Of a DNA stretch of 64,000 nt, positions 17,752 through 26,153 are shown piece by piece. Under the pieces are notes generated by a model, which made no database searches, was not told the origin of the DNA, and saw only the letters and a list, made by a program, of their open reading frames with translations. The first letter of the stretch is position 1; each line of letters opens with the position of its first letter. The translations under genes and the position numbers were made by a program. The DNA comes from Bog-105 sp965277435. GTDB lineage: Bacteria; Acidobacteriota; Terriglobia; Bryobacterales; Bryobacteraceae. The stretch is taken from NCBI GenBank assembly GCA_965277435.1, contig OZ255821.1, forward strand, positions 2,418,001 to 2,482,000, read 5' to 3'.

Positions 17752-18396
17752 ATGAGTGACCAGACTTTCAATGAGCCCCGGGTTGTTTTGAACCGTATTT
17801 ATACCCGCGGCGGCGACGCCGGCCAGACCCGCCTCGTGGGCGGACAGGCCATCGCGAAAGACGCCGAACGGATCGAGTGTTACGGCACAGTCGATGAGCT
17901 GAATTCGTTTATCGGCATCGCGCGCACCACCATCGAGTCGCTGTCTCGCGACGCCCCATCTATCGGCTCCCTCGCAACTATTTTGAAGCGGGTGCAGCAT
18001 GAGCTCTTCAATCTCGGCTCCATCCTGGCGACCTTGCCCCTGGACGTGCATCCCAAGCAGCCCCGCATTACGCCCGCCGACGTTACGCAACTCGAGCGCG
18101 AGATCGACTCCGCCAACGATGTCTTGCCCACGCTGCACTCCTTTGTGTTGCCGGGCGCCAGCCGCATAGATGCCGAACTACACGTTTGCCGTACCGTGTG
18201 CCGCCGCGCCGAGCGTTTGCTTGTACGCCTGGCTCGCGAACAAACCGTACCCGACGAAGCCGTCGGCTATCTCAATCGCTTAAGCGACGCGCTGTTTGTC
18301 TGGAGCCGCTGGGCCAATCACACGTTGGGCATCCCGGAAGCAGTCTGGGAGCCCAATGCAGCCGCTGCCGCAGCCGACGGCGGCACTCGCGAGTAG
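17752..18396 (+). CDS. ATP:cob(I)alamin adenosyltransferase, PduO type
   Basis: 214 residues. Transfers adenosyl from ATP to cob(I)alamin, giving coenzyme B12. Diagnostic motifs are IYTRGGDAGQTRLVGG (ATP loop), ECYGTVDELNSFIG and the helical Arg/Glu-rich RRAERLLVRLARE. The ATG at 17752 (ATGAGTGAC) is chosen; the frame is open 19 codons further upstream without family similarity. An MFS gene starts directly after its stop (no gap). It serves the B12 enzymes in this genome, such as nrdJ. Confidence 0.93.
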   Translation: MSDQTFNEPRVVLNRIYTRGGDAGQTRLVGGQAIAKDAERIECYGTVDELNSFIGIARTTIESLSRDAPSIGSLATILKRVQHELFNLGSILATLPLDVHPKQPRITPADVTQLEREIDSANDVLPTLHSFVLPGASRIDAELHVCRTVCRRAERLLVRLAREQTVPDEAVGYLNRLSDALFVWSRWANHTLGIPEAVWEPNAAAAAADGGTRE

Positions 18397-19656
18397 ATGG
18401 AGGCTCACGCAAGCGGTTCGCACGGCACCAATTCGCACGGCGCCAATTCACACAACACCAATTCACACAACACTAGGGGGTCATGGGCCGCGCTCTCGGC
18501 GAGTTTTCTCGGCTGGACACTCGATGCCTTCGATTTTTTCCTGGTCTCCTTCTGTCTCACTGCCATCGCGAAAGAGTTTCATCAGTCCGACCGAGCCGTT
18601 GCCTACTCGATTGCGCTGACGCTGGCGTTTCGCCCGGTAGGCGCGTTTCTCTTCGGCCTCATGGCGGACCGTTACGGCCGCCGTCTGCCGCTGATGCTTG
18701 ACCTCGTCTTTTATTCCATCGTGGAAGTAGCGACCGGCTTTGCGCCCAGCTTCGCCATCTTCCTCATCTTGCGCGCGCTCTTCGGCATTGGCATGGGCGG
18801 CGAATGGGGCGTCGGCGCTTCGCTCGCGATGGAGAAGGTTCCGGCAAAATGGCGCGGCCTGCTCTCCGGACTCTTACAGCAAGGCTACGCTCTCGGCTAC
18901 TTGCTAGCGGCCATTGCGTATCCCCTGGTCTTCCCGCGTTTCGGCTGGCGTCCCTTGTTCTTCTTAGGCGGCTTGCCCGCTTTGCTGGCCCTCTTCGTCC
19001 GTCTGCGCGTACAGGAATCGGAGGTCTGGGAACAATCGAAGGGTAAGAATTGGAAAGAACTCGGCGGCACTGTCGTAGGCCATTGGAAGCTGTTTCTCTA
19101 TTTGGCGGTGTTCATGACCGGCATGAATCTCGCTTCGCATGGCACGCAGGATATGTATCCGGCCTTTCTCGAACGCTACTGGCATTTCGGCGCCGGGCAA
19201 CGTTCCCTCATTACCGCTATCTCCATGGTGGGCGCCATTGTCGGAGGCGTTACGATCGGCCTGCTTTCCGATCGGTTTGGCCGCAAATGCGCCATCGCCG
19301 TCGCTATGTTCGCCGCTATTCTGCTCACTCCGCTCTGGGCCAAAGCTCCGCAACTCGGCTGGCTTATCGCCGGGGCATTCCTCATTCAATTCTGTGTACA
19401 GGGCGCTTGGGGTGTCATCCCGGCGCACCTCAGCGAACTCTCGCCGAATGCCATTCGTGGATTCCTGCCCGGCTTTGCGTATCAATGCGGCGCTTTGGCC
19501 GCCGGCTCAGTAGGCACTCTCGAAGCCGCGCTCGCGGAACGGATGAGCTACGCCACTGCCATGGAAGCGACCGCCGCGACCGTCTTTGCCTTCACCATCA
19601 TCCTCGCGCTGCTAGGCCCCGAGAAGAAAGGCGTCCAGTTTTCCTCGGAATCCTAA
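18397..19656 (+). CDS. MFS transporter with a His/Asn-rich repeat at the N-terminus
   Basis: 419 residues with about 12 hydrophobic helices. Signature loops GLMADRYGRRLPLM and GLLSDRFGRK resemble the sugar/organic-acid (SHS or MHS) symporters. Before the first helix lies a cytoplasmic tract of 5-residue repeats SH(G/N)(T/A)N encoded by 15-bp tandem repeats. The start directly abuts the adenosyltransferase stop, so the two are co-translated. Substrate unknown; a carboxylate or B12-related compound is only a guess from context. Confidence 0.88.
   Translation: MEAHASGSHGTNSHGANSHNTNSHNTRGSWAALSASFLGWTLDAFDFFLVSFCLTAIAKEFHQSDRAVAYSIALTLAFRPVGAFLFGLMADRYGRRLPLMLDLVFYSIVEVATGFAPSFAIFLILRALFGIGMGGEWGVGASLAMEKVPAKWRGLLSGLLQQGYALGYLLAAIAYPLVFPRFGWRPLFFLGGLPALLALFVRLRVQESEVWEQSKGKNWKELGGTVVGHWKLFLYLAVFMTGMNLASHGTQDMYPAFLERYWHFGAGQRSLITAISMVGAIVGGVTIGLLSDRFGRKCAIAVAMFAAILLTPLWAKAPQLGWLIAGAFLIQFCVQGAWGVIPAHLSELSPNAIRGFLPGFAYQCGALAAGSVGTLEAALAERMSYATAMEATAATVFAFTIILALLGPEKKGVQFSSES
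18417..18474 (+). repeat. 15-bp tandem repeat coding for pentapeptides in the MFS N-terminus
   Basis: About three and a half copies of a 15-bp unit of the form CACGGCRCCAATTCR or CACAACACCAATTCA. It encodes TNSHG, ANSHN, TNSHN. The length keeps the frame, so copy-number change would alter only the His-rich tail. Confidence 0.7.
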
Positions 19657-19712
19657 AGCTGGCCAAAACACACTCTTCACAACCGATCCCCAGGGAGTTC
19701 TTGTCTGAAGAC

Positions 19713-20468
19713 TTACCGCTGGGGCCGGACAAGTAACAGCGACCGGTCATCAGTCGCGTGGCCATGGCGATCGGTGGCATCCACAATCGCTTGCAGCGTT
19801 GCGTTAAGCGGATCGCCGGCATGCGCCGCCAGAACGTCCTTTACAGCAACTAACCCAAACTCCTCATCGTCGGCGTTCGTGACCTCTAACAGGCCGTCCG
19901 TGAATAGCAGGAGCAGGTCTTCGGAAGCACAGTCCACTGAGCCGTTAACGAACTCCTGGCCGCCAAACATCCCCAACGGAAAATTGGAGCAGGCGACTTC
20001 GGAAACTCCCTTTGTCGCAGCATGGTAGTGCAGAATCGGCGGGTGTCCCGCCAGCGAATACTCCAGCCGTTTTCCGTTCCATGCGAGATAGCCGAACGTG
20101 ACGAACATCTCCGGCTTCTTGATGGGATGGAGCACGGAGTTCAGACGTTCCAGCAGCGCTGCGCTTTTCTCGGTAGACGAGAGCTGCATGCGGGCGGCAC
20201 TCTTGACCATGCCCATGACGACGCCAGGAGCGACACCATGGCCGGAGACATCGGCGATATAAGCGATCCAGCCCCGCTCATGTTGAAATACATCAATCAA
20301 GTCACCGCCCACCTCGCCACTGGGAAACGAGCGCCCGCAAAACTCAAAATTATCGATCGTCGTTTGAATGCCCGGGACGAGTACCCGGTGGATTTCGGCC
20401 GCCAGCACCATCTCGGCGTGGACACGGGCATACCGCCGCCCTCCGCAATAGCGACGTAAACGAAGCAA
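19713..20468 (-). CDS. SpoIIE-type PP2C phosphatase domain (3' part of a frameshifted gene)
   Basis: 251-residue frame holding a complete PPM serine phosphatase domain: AAEIHRVLVPG linker helix, GRSFPSGEVGGDLIDVF, ADVSGHGVAPGVV, LFTDGLLEVTNADDEEFG and TDDRSLLLV supply the metal-binding aspartates. The apparent ATG start is not natural: the first residues are out-of-frame sequence of the membrane part encoded at 20297-20923. A single-base shift near 20433-20446 (a CCGCCGCCC run) would join both into one membrane-anchored RsbU-like phosphatase. Confidence 0.82.
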   Translation of the reverse strand: MLRLRRYCGGRRYARVHAEMVLAAEIHRVLVPGIQTTIDNFEFCGRSFPSGEVGGDLIDVFQHERGWIAYIADVSGHGVAPGVVMGMVKSAARMQLSSTEKSAALLERLNSVLHPIKKPEMFVTFGYLAWNGKRLEYSLAGHPPILHYHAATKGVSEVACSNFPLGMFGGQEFVNGSVDCASEDLLLLFTDGLLEVTNADDEEFGLVAVKDVLAAHAGDPLNATLQAIVDATDRHGHATDDRSLLLVRPQR

Positions 20469-20923
20469 ACGTATCCCAGACCTATCGTCCGGATCGTGGC
20501 AATCCCATCCAGCCCCAGCCGGCTTTGCAATCGCGCGAAGTCGGAAGCGCCCATCGGAATAGGTTGTGGGAGGTCGTAAAACAAGTTAGCCAGCAGGCTC
20601 ATCAGCAGGAATTGCACGACAAAAATGGGCACGAAGGCCTTCCAGAACTGCCGCCGTAGAACAACACCTGTACCGGCATAGAAGATAGCGAAGACACCGG
20701 ATAGCACGACACCCAGCACAAAGCGCGGCAAGGGTTCGCGCCCCATCTGCATGATGTCGGTGGCAAATCCGATGGTGCTGAAGAGGAAGAAGACGCCGAG
20801 CAGAAAAGCAACAATTGACTTCCTGGGGGTACTTCTCCAGAAAGATGGGGAGTCTTCATAGGCTGGGGCCGCCCTGGCGAACCCTAATACAGCGGGGCAG
20901 GTCTCATAACAAGCCGGCAACAC
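20297..20923 (-). CDS. Membrane part of the same SpoIIE-type phosphatase (5' part)
   Basis: Up to about residue 160 this frame has five hydrophobic helices (e.g. IVAFLLGVFFLFSTIGFA, FVLGVVLSGVFAIFYAGTG, AFVPIFVVQFLLMSLLA, IGLGYVCFVYVAIAEG). After GYVCFVYVAIAEG the reading becomes nonsense because the true continuation is in the next frame (the phosphatase). Its 5' end overlaps the small holin-like gene by 20 bp. A real mutation, programmed slippage or sequencing error are all possible. Confidence 0.7.
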   Translation of the reverse strand: MLPACYETCPAVLGFARAAPAYEDSPSFWRSTPRKSIVAFLLGVFFLFSTIGFATDIMQMGREPLPRFVLGVVLSGVFAIFYAGTGVVLRRQFWKAFVPIFVVQFLLMSLLANLFYDLPQPIPMGASDFARLQSRLGLDGIATIRTIGLGYVCFVYVAIAEGGGMPVSTPRWCWRPKSTGYSSRAFKRRSIILSFAGARFPVARWAVT

Positions 20924-21248
20924 GATTCAGAAAGTAATCGAACACCGTTAGCAGAATCGAGCCTACAACAGCGGGTAGACATCCAACTACCCGAAAGCCG
21001 GGCACAATTGCAGAGGCGAGTTTCAACATGAGTCCATTCACCAGGAAATAGACGATTCCGAGCGTTAAAACAATAAACCGTAGCAGCACAATTTTGAGGA
21101 CCAGCCCCACCGTCGCGCTTACCAGACCGATAACGAGCGCGGCCACAAGAGCGGCGCCAAAACCGTCAACCTGAATGCCTGGGAGAATTCTCGCGACAAT
21201 GAGCAAAGCAACGCCGCTGAGAAGCCAGTGAACGATCCAGTAGCGCAC
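20904..21248 (-). CDS. Phage-holin-family (YvlD-like) small membrane protein
   Basis: 114 residues with four hydrophobic helices and the family hallmark GFGAALVAALVIGLVSA plus FLVNGLMLKLASAIVPGF. These chromosomal proteins (Phage_holin_4_2 family, B. subtilis YvlD) are not phage lysis genes; their role is unknown, possibly envelope stress. No phage genes are nearby. Probably co-transcribed with the downstream phosphatase. Confidence 0.85.
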   Translation of the reverse strand: MRYWIVHWLLSGVALLIVARILPGIQVDGFGAALVAALVIGLVSATVGLVLKIVLLRFIVLTLGIVYFLVNGLMLKLASAIVPGFRVVGCLPAVVGSILLTVFDYFLNRVAGLL

Positions 21249-21433
21249 TGTTCGATCATACCCGGACTCCTGTCTCCACTGAGAAACTACCTTGTGGCGT
21301 GGGCCCTCGGCCTGCGTCGGCCTCTCTAGGTCGACTTCTTCAGCCTAGCCGGCACGATGACAAATACGGAACTTTCCATCTAGCCCTTCGTATCATACGA
21401 ACAGAGCCACTAGTCGATCATCGACACGAAACT

Positions 21434-21790
21434 ATGCCGAGACGCGCATCCCCACTCCAGTCCGAGATGGTCCAGGGAACGCTGGACCTGTTAATCCTCC
21501 AAACGCTCCTGCTCGGAACCGCGCATGGACAAACCATTGCGCACGCGATCGAGCGCGGTTCAGAAGATGTTCTTCAGGTTGAACACGGATCGCTTTACCC
21601 GGCCTTGCACCGACTGCAGAATCGCGGCTGGATCGCCGCCTTCTGGGGAACCTCGGAAAACAATCGCAAGGCAAAATACTACCGGCTCACGCCCGAAGGC
21701 AAGAAGCAACTTGCGGCCCAGACATCACGCTGGGAACAACTGGTGCGCGCGATCGGTCGCATTCTGAATCCCGTTGCGGAGAAACAATGA
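21434..21790 (+). CDS. PadR-family regulator paired with the ADOP permease
   Basis: 118 residues from ATG 21434. The typical ADOP-linked PadR pattern is complete: EMVQGTLDLLILQTLLLG, HGQTIAHAIE, EHGSLYPALHRLQNRGWI and KYYRLTPEGKKQL. Its TGA overlaps the permease ATG by 4 bp, so the pair is translationally coupled and the regulator probably controls this operon. The frame is open 45 codons upstream but without similarity. Confidence 0.93.
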   Translation: MPRRASPLQSEMVQGTLDLLILQTLLLGTAHGQTIAHAIERGSEDVLQVEHGSLYPALHRLQNRGWIAAFWGTSENNRKAKYYRLTPEGKKQLAAQTSRWEQLVRAIGRILNPVAEKQ

Positions 21791-24405
21791 TGAACTGGCG
21801 CAGATATCTCAGACGAGATGCAGCCGATCTCGAACAGCGCCAGGAACTTGAGTTCTACGTCCATCTCACGGCCGAAGAATACATCGCACGCGGCATGGAC
21901 CCGGCCGAAGCCAAAGCCGCTGCCCAAAGAAAACTCGGCAACGCAACCTTGATCCAGGAGGAGGTTTATCGCATGAATACCCTCACGTTCCTTGAAAGCG
22001 CCTGGCGCGACCTGCGCCACGCCCTGCGGATGATTCGCACCAAACCAGGCTTTAGCGTCCCTGCGCTGCTTTCGCTGGCCCTTGGAATCGGCGCAAATGT
22101 TGCTATCTTCAGCGTGGTCGATGCCGTTCTAATCCGCCCACTGCCTTACCCTGCGCCCGACAAATTAATCAGCGTCGTTAACACCGCGGTGTTTTCAGGG
22201 CAGGTCTTCAAGGATTGGCCGCTTTCCCTCGACATGTATGCCGCGTACAAACAAGACGCAAAGAGCTTTCAGGAGTTCGGTGTTTGGACTCCAGGTTCGG
22301 CAGCCGTCACCGGCATTGGCGAACCGGAGCAGATCGCGACCGTCTCGATGACGGCCGGTGTCCTGCGTGCGCTGGGAGTGCGTCCCCATGTAGGCCGCTG
22401 GTTTTCAACCGCGGATGAGAAGCCGGGTTCTCAACAAATGGTCATCCTCTCTTATGCCTATTGGCAGCGCAGGTTTGGCGGCGATCCTCACGTGCTCAGC
22501 CGGATGCTTCTCATCGATTCTGTTCCTCATCAGGTGATCGGAGTAATGCCCCGGAGCTTTGCGTTCCTCGATCTCACTCCTGACGTGTTCCTTTCAGAAC
22601 GCGTCGCCATCGGCGTCCCTGGATCGAGCGACGCCGACCACACCGGACTCGCAAGGCTCAAACCCGGCGTCAGCTTGGTACAGGCGAATGGAGACATTGC
22701 ACGCGTGTTGCGCATCTGGGCCGTCCGAGCGGGCTTGGAGCAAACACTGCAACAGCTTGAAGTCAAACCCAACCTTCATTCTCTCAAGCAGGATGTTGTT
22801 GGCGACATTGGCGCCATTCTTACCGTCCTCATGGGCGCGCTGGCGTTGGTGCTGTTGCTCGTCTGCGCGAACGTAGCAAACCTCGTGCAAGTGAGGGCGC
22901 AGGCCCGGCGTCAGGAGTTTGCGATTCGCGCGGCCCTGGGCGCGGGCTGGGCGCGGATCGCGCGTGAGTTGCTTATCGAGAGTCTTACTCTGGGCGCTCT
23001 CGGCGGCGTGATGGGTTTCGCTCTGGCATACGCCGGGCTTCGCCTGTTGGTCACTCATGGACCCACATCTCTGCCCAGAATGGGAGAGATATCGATCGAC
23101 TCGACAAGTATCTTGTTCGCGCTGACTTGCTCCCTGGGAGCGAGCTTGTTGTTTGGATTTATCGCCGTCCTCAAGTCAGGTCTTCGCCGCAGAGTGCAGA
23201 ATGCGCGAAGCGTCAGCCCAGGTAGGGAGCAATTACGCACTCAAAATACGCTGGTCGTCACACAGGTGGCGCTCGCCTTGGTGCTCTTGATTGCGGCCGG
23301 CCTGTTGCTTCGCAGCTTTGTCGCCTTGCGCGCAGTGAAACCGGGATTCACGCACCCCGAGCAGATTCAGACGGTCCGGCTTTTTATTCCGCAGGCGCAG
23401 GTACCAGAGCCACAGCAACTCGCCCAAACGCAAGCGGAGATTCTCCACAAGTTGGCCGCTATTCCCGGCGTCACCGCAGCCGGGTTTGCCACTGCTTTGC
23501 CGCTCGAACTGGAATACCACAATGGCAACCCCATCTCCGTCGAAGGCAAGACACCGGCGAGCCGCATTCCGCCAAACCAGACCATCAAGTCTATTTCGCC
23601 GGGCCTCTTTGCCGCCCTTGGCACACGGCTTGTCGCTGGGCGTGATTTCACCTGGAACGATCTGCTGAATCAACGCCGCTTGGCCATCGTCTCGGAGAAC
23701 ATGGCTCGCGAAAATTGGACAGACCCACGCGAGGCCCTTGGGAAACGCATCCGAATCAATGGAGACGAGCCGTGGAGTGTAGTGGTGGGCGTGGCGGAAA
23801 ATGTCCATGACGATGGCGTTGATCGGCAGCCTCCGGGAATAGTTTATTTTCCCGGAGTTCGCCGCGGCGTCGCCTTCGCGCTACGCAGCAGGCGCGCCGG
23901 CACCGAGGGCTTTCGCAAGGAAATCGCAGCTGCCATCCACACTGTCGACTCCAGCCTGCCCTTGGCGAGAGTCCAAACTTTGAACAACCTCTACAGACAC
24001 TCTATCGCGCGCACCTCCTTCGCTCTCGTTCTGCTTGGAATCGCCGCAGCCATGTCTCTGGCGCTCGCGCTAATCGGAGTCTACGGTGTTCTTGCTTATG
24101 CAGTGGCACAGCGTCGCAGAGAAATTGGTATCCGTGTTGCGTTGGGCGCCGAACCCGCCATGGTAAAAAGCCTCTTCCTACGGCAAGGTCTGATACTCAC
24201 AGCCATCGGCGGCGCGCTCGGATTACTTTCGGCCGGAGCCCTCTCCCGCTGGATGTCTTCCTTACTGTTTGGAATTGCCCCGATTGATCCCTTAACCTAC
24301 GCCGTTTCAGGAGCGCTTATTTTTGCAGCGGCCCTGAGCGCCACCTATATCCCAGCCCGCCGAGCCGCGTCACTCAATCCCATGGAAACGCTGCGTAGCG
24401 ACTGA
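21787..24405 (+). CDS. ADOP-type duplicated ABC permease (MacB/FtsX-like)
   Basis: 872 residues. The N-terminal soluble helical domain (WRRYLRRDAADLEQRQELEFYV...) is typical of the Acidobacterial duplicated orphan permeases. It is followed by two MacB_PCD plus FtsX units: first TM IRTKPGFSVPALLSLALGIGANVAIFSVVDAVLIRPLPYP, periplasmic domain, three TMs (IGAILTVLMGALALVLLLVC...), then the second copy ending in IPARRAASLNPMETLRSD. No ATPase is encoded nearby, which is normal for this orphan group. Substrate unknown. Confidence 0.95.
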   Translation: MMNWRRYLRRDAADLEQRQELEFYVHLTAEEYIARGMDPAEAKAAAQRKLGNATLIQEEVYRMNTLTFLESAWRDLRHALRMIRTKPGFSVPALLSLALGIGANVAIFSVVDAVLIRPLPYPAPDKLISVVNTAVFSGQVFKDWPLSLDMYAAYKQDAKSFQEFGVWTPGSAAVTGIGEPEQIATVSMTAGVLRALGVRPHVGRWFSTADEKPGSQQMVILSYAYWQRRFGGDPHVLSRMLLIDSVPHQVIGVMPRSFAFLDLTPDVFLSERVAIGVPGSSDADHTGLARLKPGVSLVQANGDIARVLRIWAVRAGLEQTLQQLEVKPNLHSLKQDVVGDIGAILTVLMGALALVLLLVCANVANLVQVRAQARRQEFAIRAALGAGWARIARELLIESLTLGALGGVMGFALAYAGLRLLVTHGPTSLPRMGEISIDSTSILFALTCSLGASLLFGFIAVLKSGLRRRVQNARSVSPGREQLRTQNTLVVTQVALALVLLIAAGLLLRSFVALRAVKPGFTHPEQIQTVRLFIPQAQVPEPQQLAQTQAEILHKLAAIPGVTAAGFATALPLELEYHNGNPISVEGKTPASRIPPNQTIKSISPGLFAALGTRLVAGRDFTWNDLLNQRRLAIVSENMARENWTDPREALGKRIRINGDEPWSVVVGVAENVHDDGVDRQPPGIVYFPGVRRGVAFALRSRRAGTEGFRKEIAAAIHTVDSSLPLARVQTLNNLYRHSIARTSFALVLLGIAAAMSLALALIGVYGVLAYAVAQRRREIGIRVALGAEPAMVKSLFLRQGLILTAIGGALGLLSAGALSRWMSSLLFGIAPIDPLTYAVSGALIFAAALSATYIPARRAASLNPMETLRSD

Positions 24406-24490
24406 GCACAGCAGTGGAAGAATCGCCGGCTCCGTCACAATCCTTCTTCCCGATCATCGGCCGGCAATTCTGAACACGTGCAAATAAAGG

Positions 24491-24745
24491 GTGACAGCCG
24501 CCTTCACTCTGCTGCATTTCGCGCCCAATCGCGACGTTCTCCGAGCCCTCTTTCGGAACGGTGCCGTTCCGAAGTACCCGTTATCGCCCTTCATTGTTGA
24601 GTCGAAATACATTCGAGATATCGATATCTCCTGGTTTCGCAAGATCGTTGACAAATCCGGCCTACGCATTCCCGGAGATCTGTCGCGGCATCTGCCGGAT
24701 GTGTTTTGGTTCTTCCAAATGGGCGTGATTTTCTTGCCACACCGA
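24491..24745 (+). pseudogene. Remnant of a TetR-family regulator (C-terminal domain only)
   Basis: The frame reads FALLRALFRNGAV-like sequence, then GDLSRHLPDVFWFFQMGVIFFL-like residues, closely resembling the C-terminal helices of TetR regulators (HLPDLLWLYQMGVILFW). There is no N-terminal HTH, no start with a good ribosome site, and the similarity stops after about 85 codons. I read it as a gene fragment. Confidence 0.5.
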
Positions 24746-24782
24746 TGCTATTGGGCTCCTTGTGCCCGTGGCCTTCTAATTA

Positions 24783-24968
24783 TTGCGATCTTTCAACTGG
24801 CCCGTTGTCGAACGCATAACAGTGTGGGACGAGCCGGACAAGTTGCAATTCCGCTTTTTGGCATTTCCGCCCTCCATGCAAGAGACCGGATTGTATGTCC
24901 GCATCTACCCGAAGCATGTCACCGGCTCGGCTACTTCATTTCTAATTCTTATTGTGCAGGAGGCTTAG
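24783..24968 (+). pseudogene. Remnant of an SRPBCC/polyketide-cyclase-like gene
   Basis: A different frame just downstream reads WPVVERITVWDEPDKLQFRFLAFPPSMQE, matching the middle strands of an SRPBCC-fold protein family (ITEWDPPRRLAFDV..QPPPM). The rest of the protein is missing on both sides. Together with the TetR fragment it makes 24406-24948 a small gene graveyard rather than empty intergenic DNA. Confidence 0.45.
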
Positions 24969-25962
24969 TAGCGTCGGCTGTGCCGCTTTGCCCGGTCATG
25001 CCCTGATTCACCAGCACCTTCACTTCTACTCGCCGGTTCATCTTGCGGCCATTGGCATCTTCATTGCTTGCGGCCTCGTGCGAAGTTCCCATGCCTGTCG
25101 GCGTGATAATGCGGTGAATCGGAATGTTTCCCTGTTGCTCCAGATACCGCGTCACCGCATTCGCGCGTTGCTCGCTCAACACTTGATTGCGCGACGCATT
25201 GCCAGTAGTATCCGCGAATCCGGCTACTTCCACCATGTAGCCCTTGGCCGCCAGCGCCTTCTGTGCGATTCCGTCCAGATCCTTTTTCGCCTGGTCGTTT
25301 AACACCGAACTGTTGATCTTGAAATACACCGTGGCCGAGTCCGTGGGCTCGTAATTATCCAGGTTCGTCACGCGCTTGTTGACATCAGTGACCCCCTGAG
25401 TTGCCTGGTCCGCTTGCGTCTTCACCTGGCCCACTTGTTGGTTCGTCTGCTTCTGTCCGTCTTCCAACTGACCGGCCCGTGTCTCGAGTTGTCCCGCCCG
25501 GCCTTCTACTTGTCCCTCGCGGCCTTCGAGCGTTCCGGTTCTCGATTCGATCGGCGAAACACGCGTATCGATCTGCCGCGACGCCTTCATCGAGCTGGGA
25601 TCGAAGGTCACTTTACTCGCGATCAACTCGCCTTTTTCATTCCCTCGCCCATCTGCTTCTACCCGCAGTCCTGGGACCAGCGCCGCCGCATCCATGCTTG
25701 ATTTACGTCGCAGCATCCCACGCTTTAATTGAATCTTGGTTCCGTCGGTCAGGTCAATCGTGCCGATCGAATCGTCATCGGTACGCAGCTTCAACGTCTG
25801 GCCATCGCGCGATATGATCACGCCTTGTACTTTCGTATCCTCGTCCGCTGTAAACGTGCGTGTGTTAGGCGTAACGGCCTGCATCAGACCCGATGCCACC
25901 AAAAGCGGCGTCGCCAATGCCAGCCATGGCCGGAGTGACTTTCGATAACTGAGATTTCTCAT
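24949..25962 (-). CDS. OmpA-family protein with heptad-repeat linker
   Basis: 337 residues. Signal peptide (about 1-30), a beta-rich N-terminal domain that looks like the DUF5666-type OB fold (VQGVIISRDGQTLKLRTDD), a linker of heptads EGREGQV / EGRAGQL / ETRAGQL / EDGQKQT (about 140-175), and a C-terminal OmpA peptidoglycan-binding domain with VEVAGFADTTGNASRNQVLSEQRANAV and NRRVEVKV. Likely anchors the outer membrane to the cell wall; the heptads suggest a short coiled-coil stalk. Confidence 0.88.
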   Translation of the reverse strand: MRNLSYRKSLRPWLALATPLLVASGLMQAVTPNTRTFTADEDTKVQGVIISRDGQTLKLRTDDDSIGTIDLTDGTKIQLKRGMLRRKSSMDAAALVPGLRVEADGRGNEKGELIASKVTFDPSSMKASRQIDTRVSPIESRTGTLEGREGQVEGRAGQLETRAGQLEDGQKQTNQQVGQVKTQADQATQGVTDVNKRVTNLDNYEPTDSATVYFKINSSVLNDQAKKDLDGIAQKALAAKGYMVEVAGFADTTGNASRNQVLSEQRANAVTRYLEQQGNIPIHRIITPTGMGTSHEAASNEDANGRKMNRRVEVKVLVNQGMTGQSGTADATKPPAQ

Positions 25963-26153
25963 AAAATTCCCAAATCACGTTTTCGGCGTACCTATCAGGT
26001 TTGGCTCTGATGACCCGCCAGAATCCGTGTACAAGTGGTTAGACGCTCATTCTATCCCACCTGTAACTACGAAAATCGTTCCGAAAATCAGCGAACAAAG
26101 TAGAAGCGGGCGCTTTTTCCCTGTCCGCTTTACTATAAATAAAGTCGGAAACC

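Noticed and set aside
20904..21248. Phage-holin-like gene as a prophage mark
   Set aside because: The family is chromosomal (YvlD-like) and no other phage gene is near.
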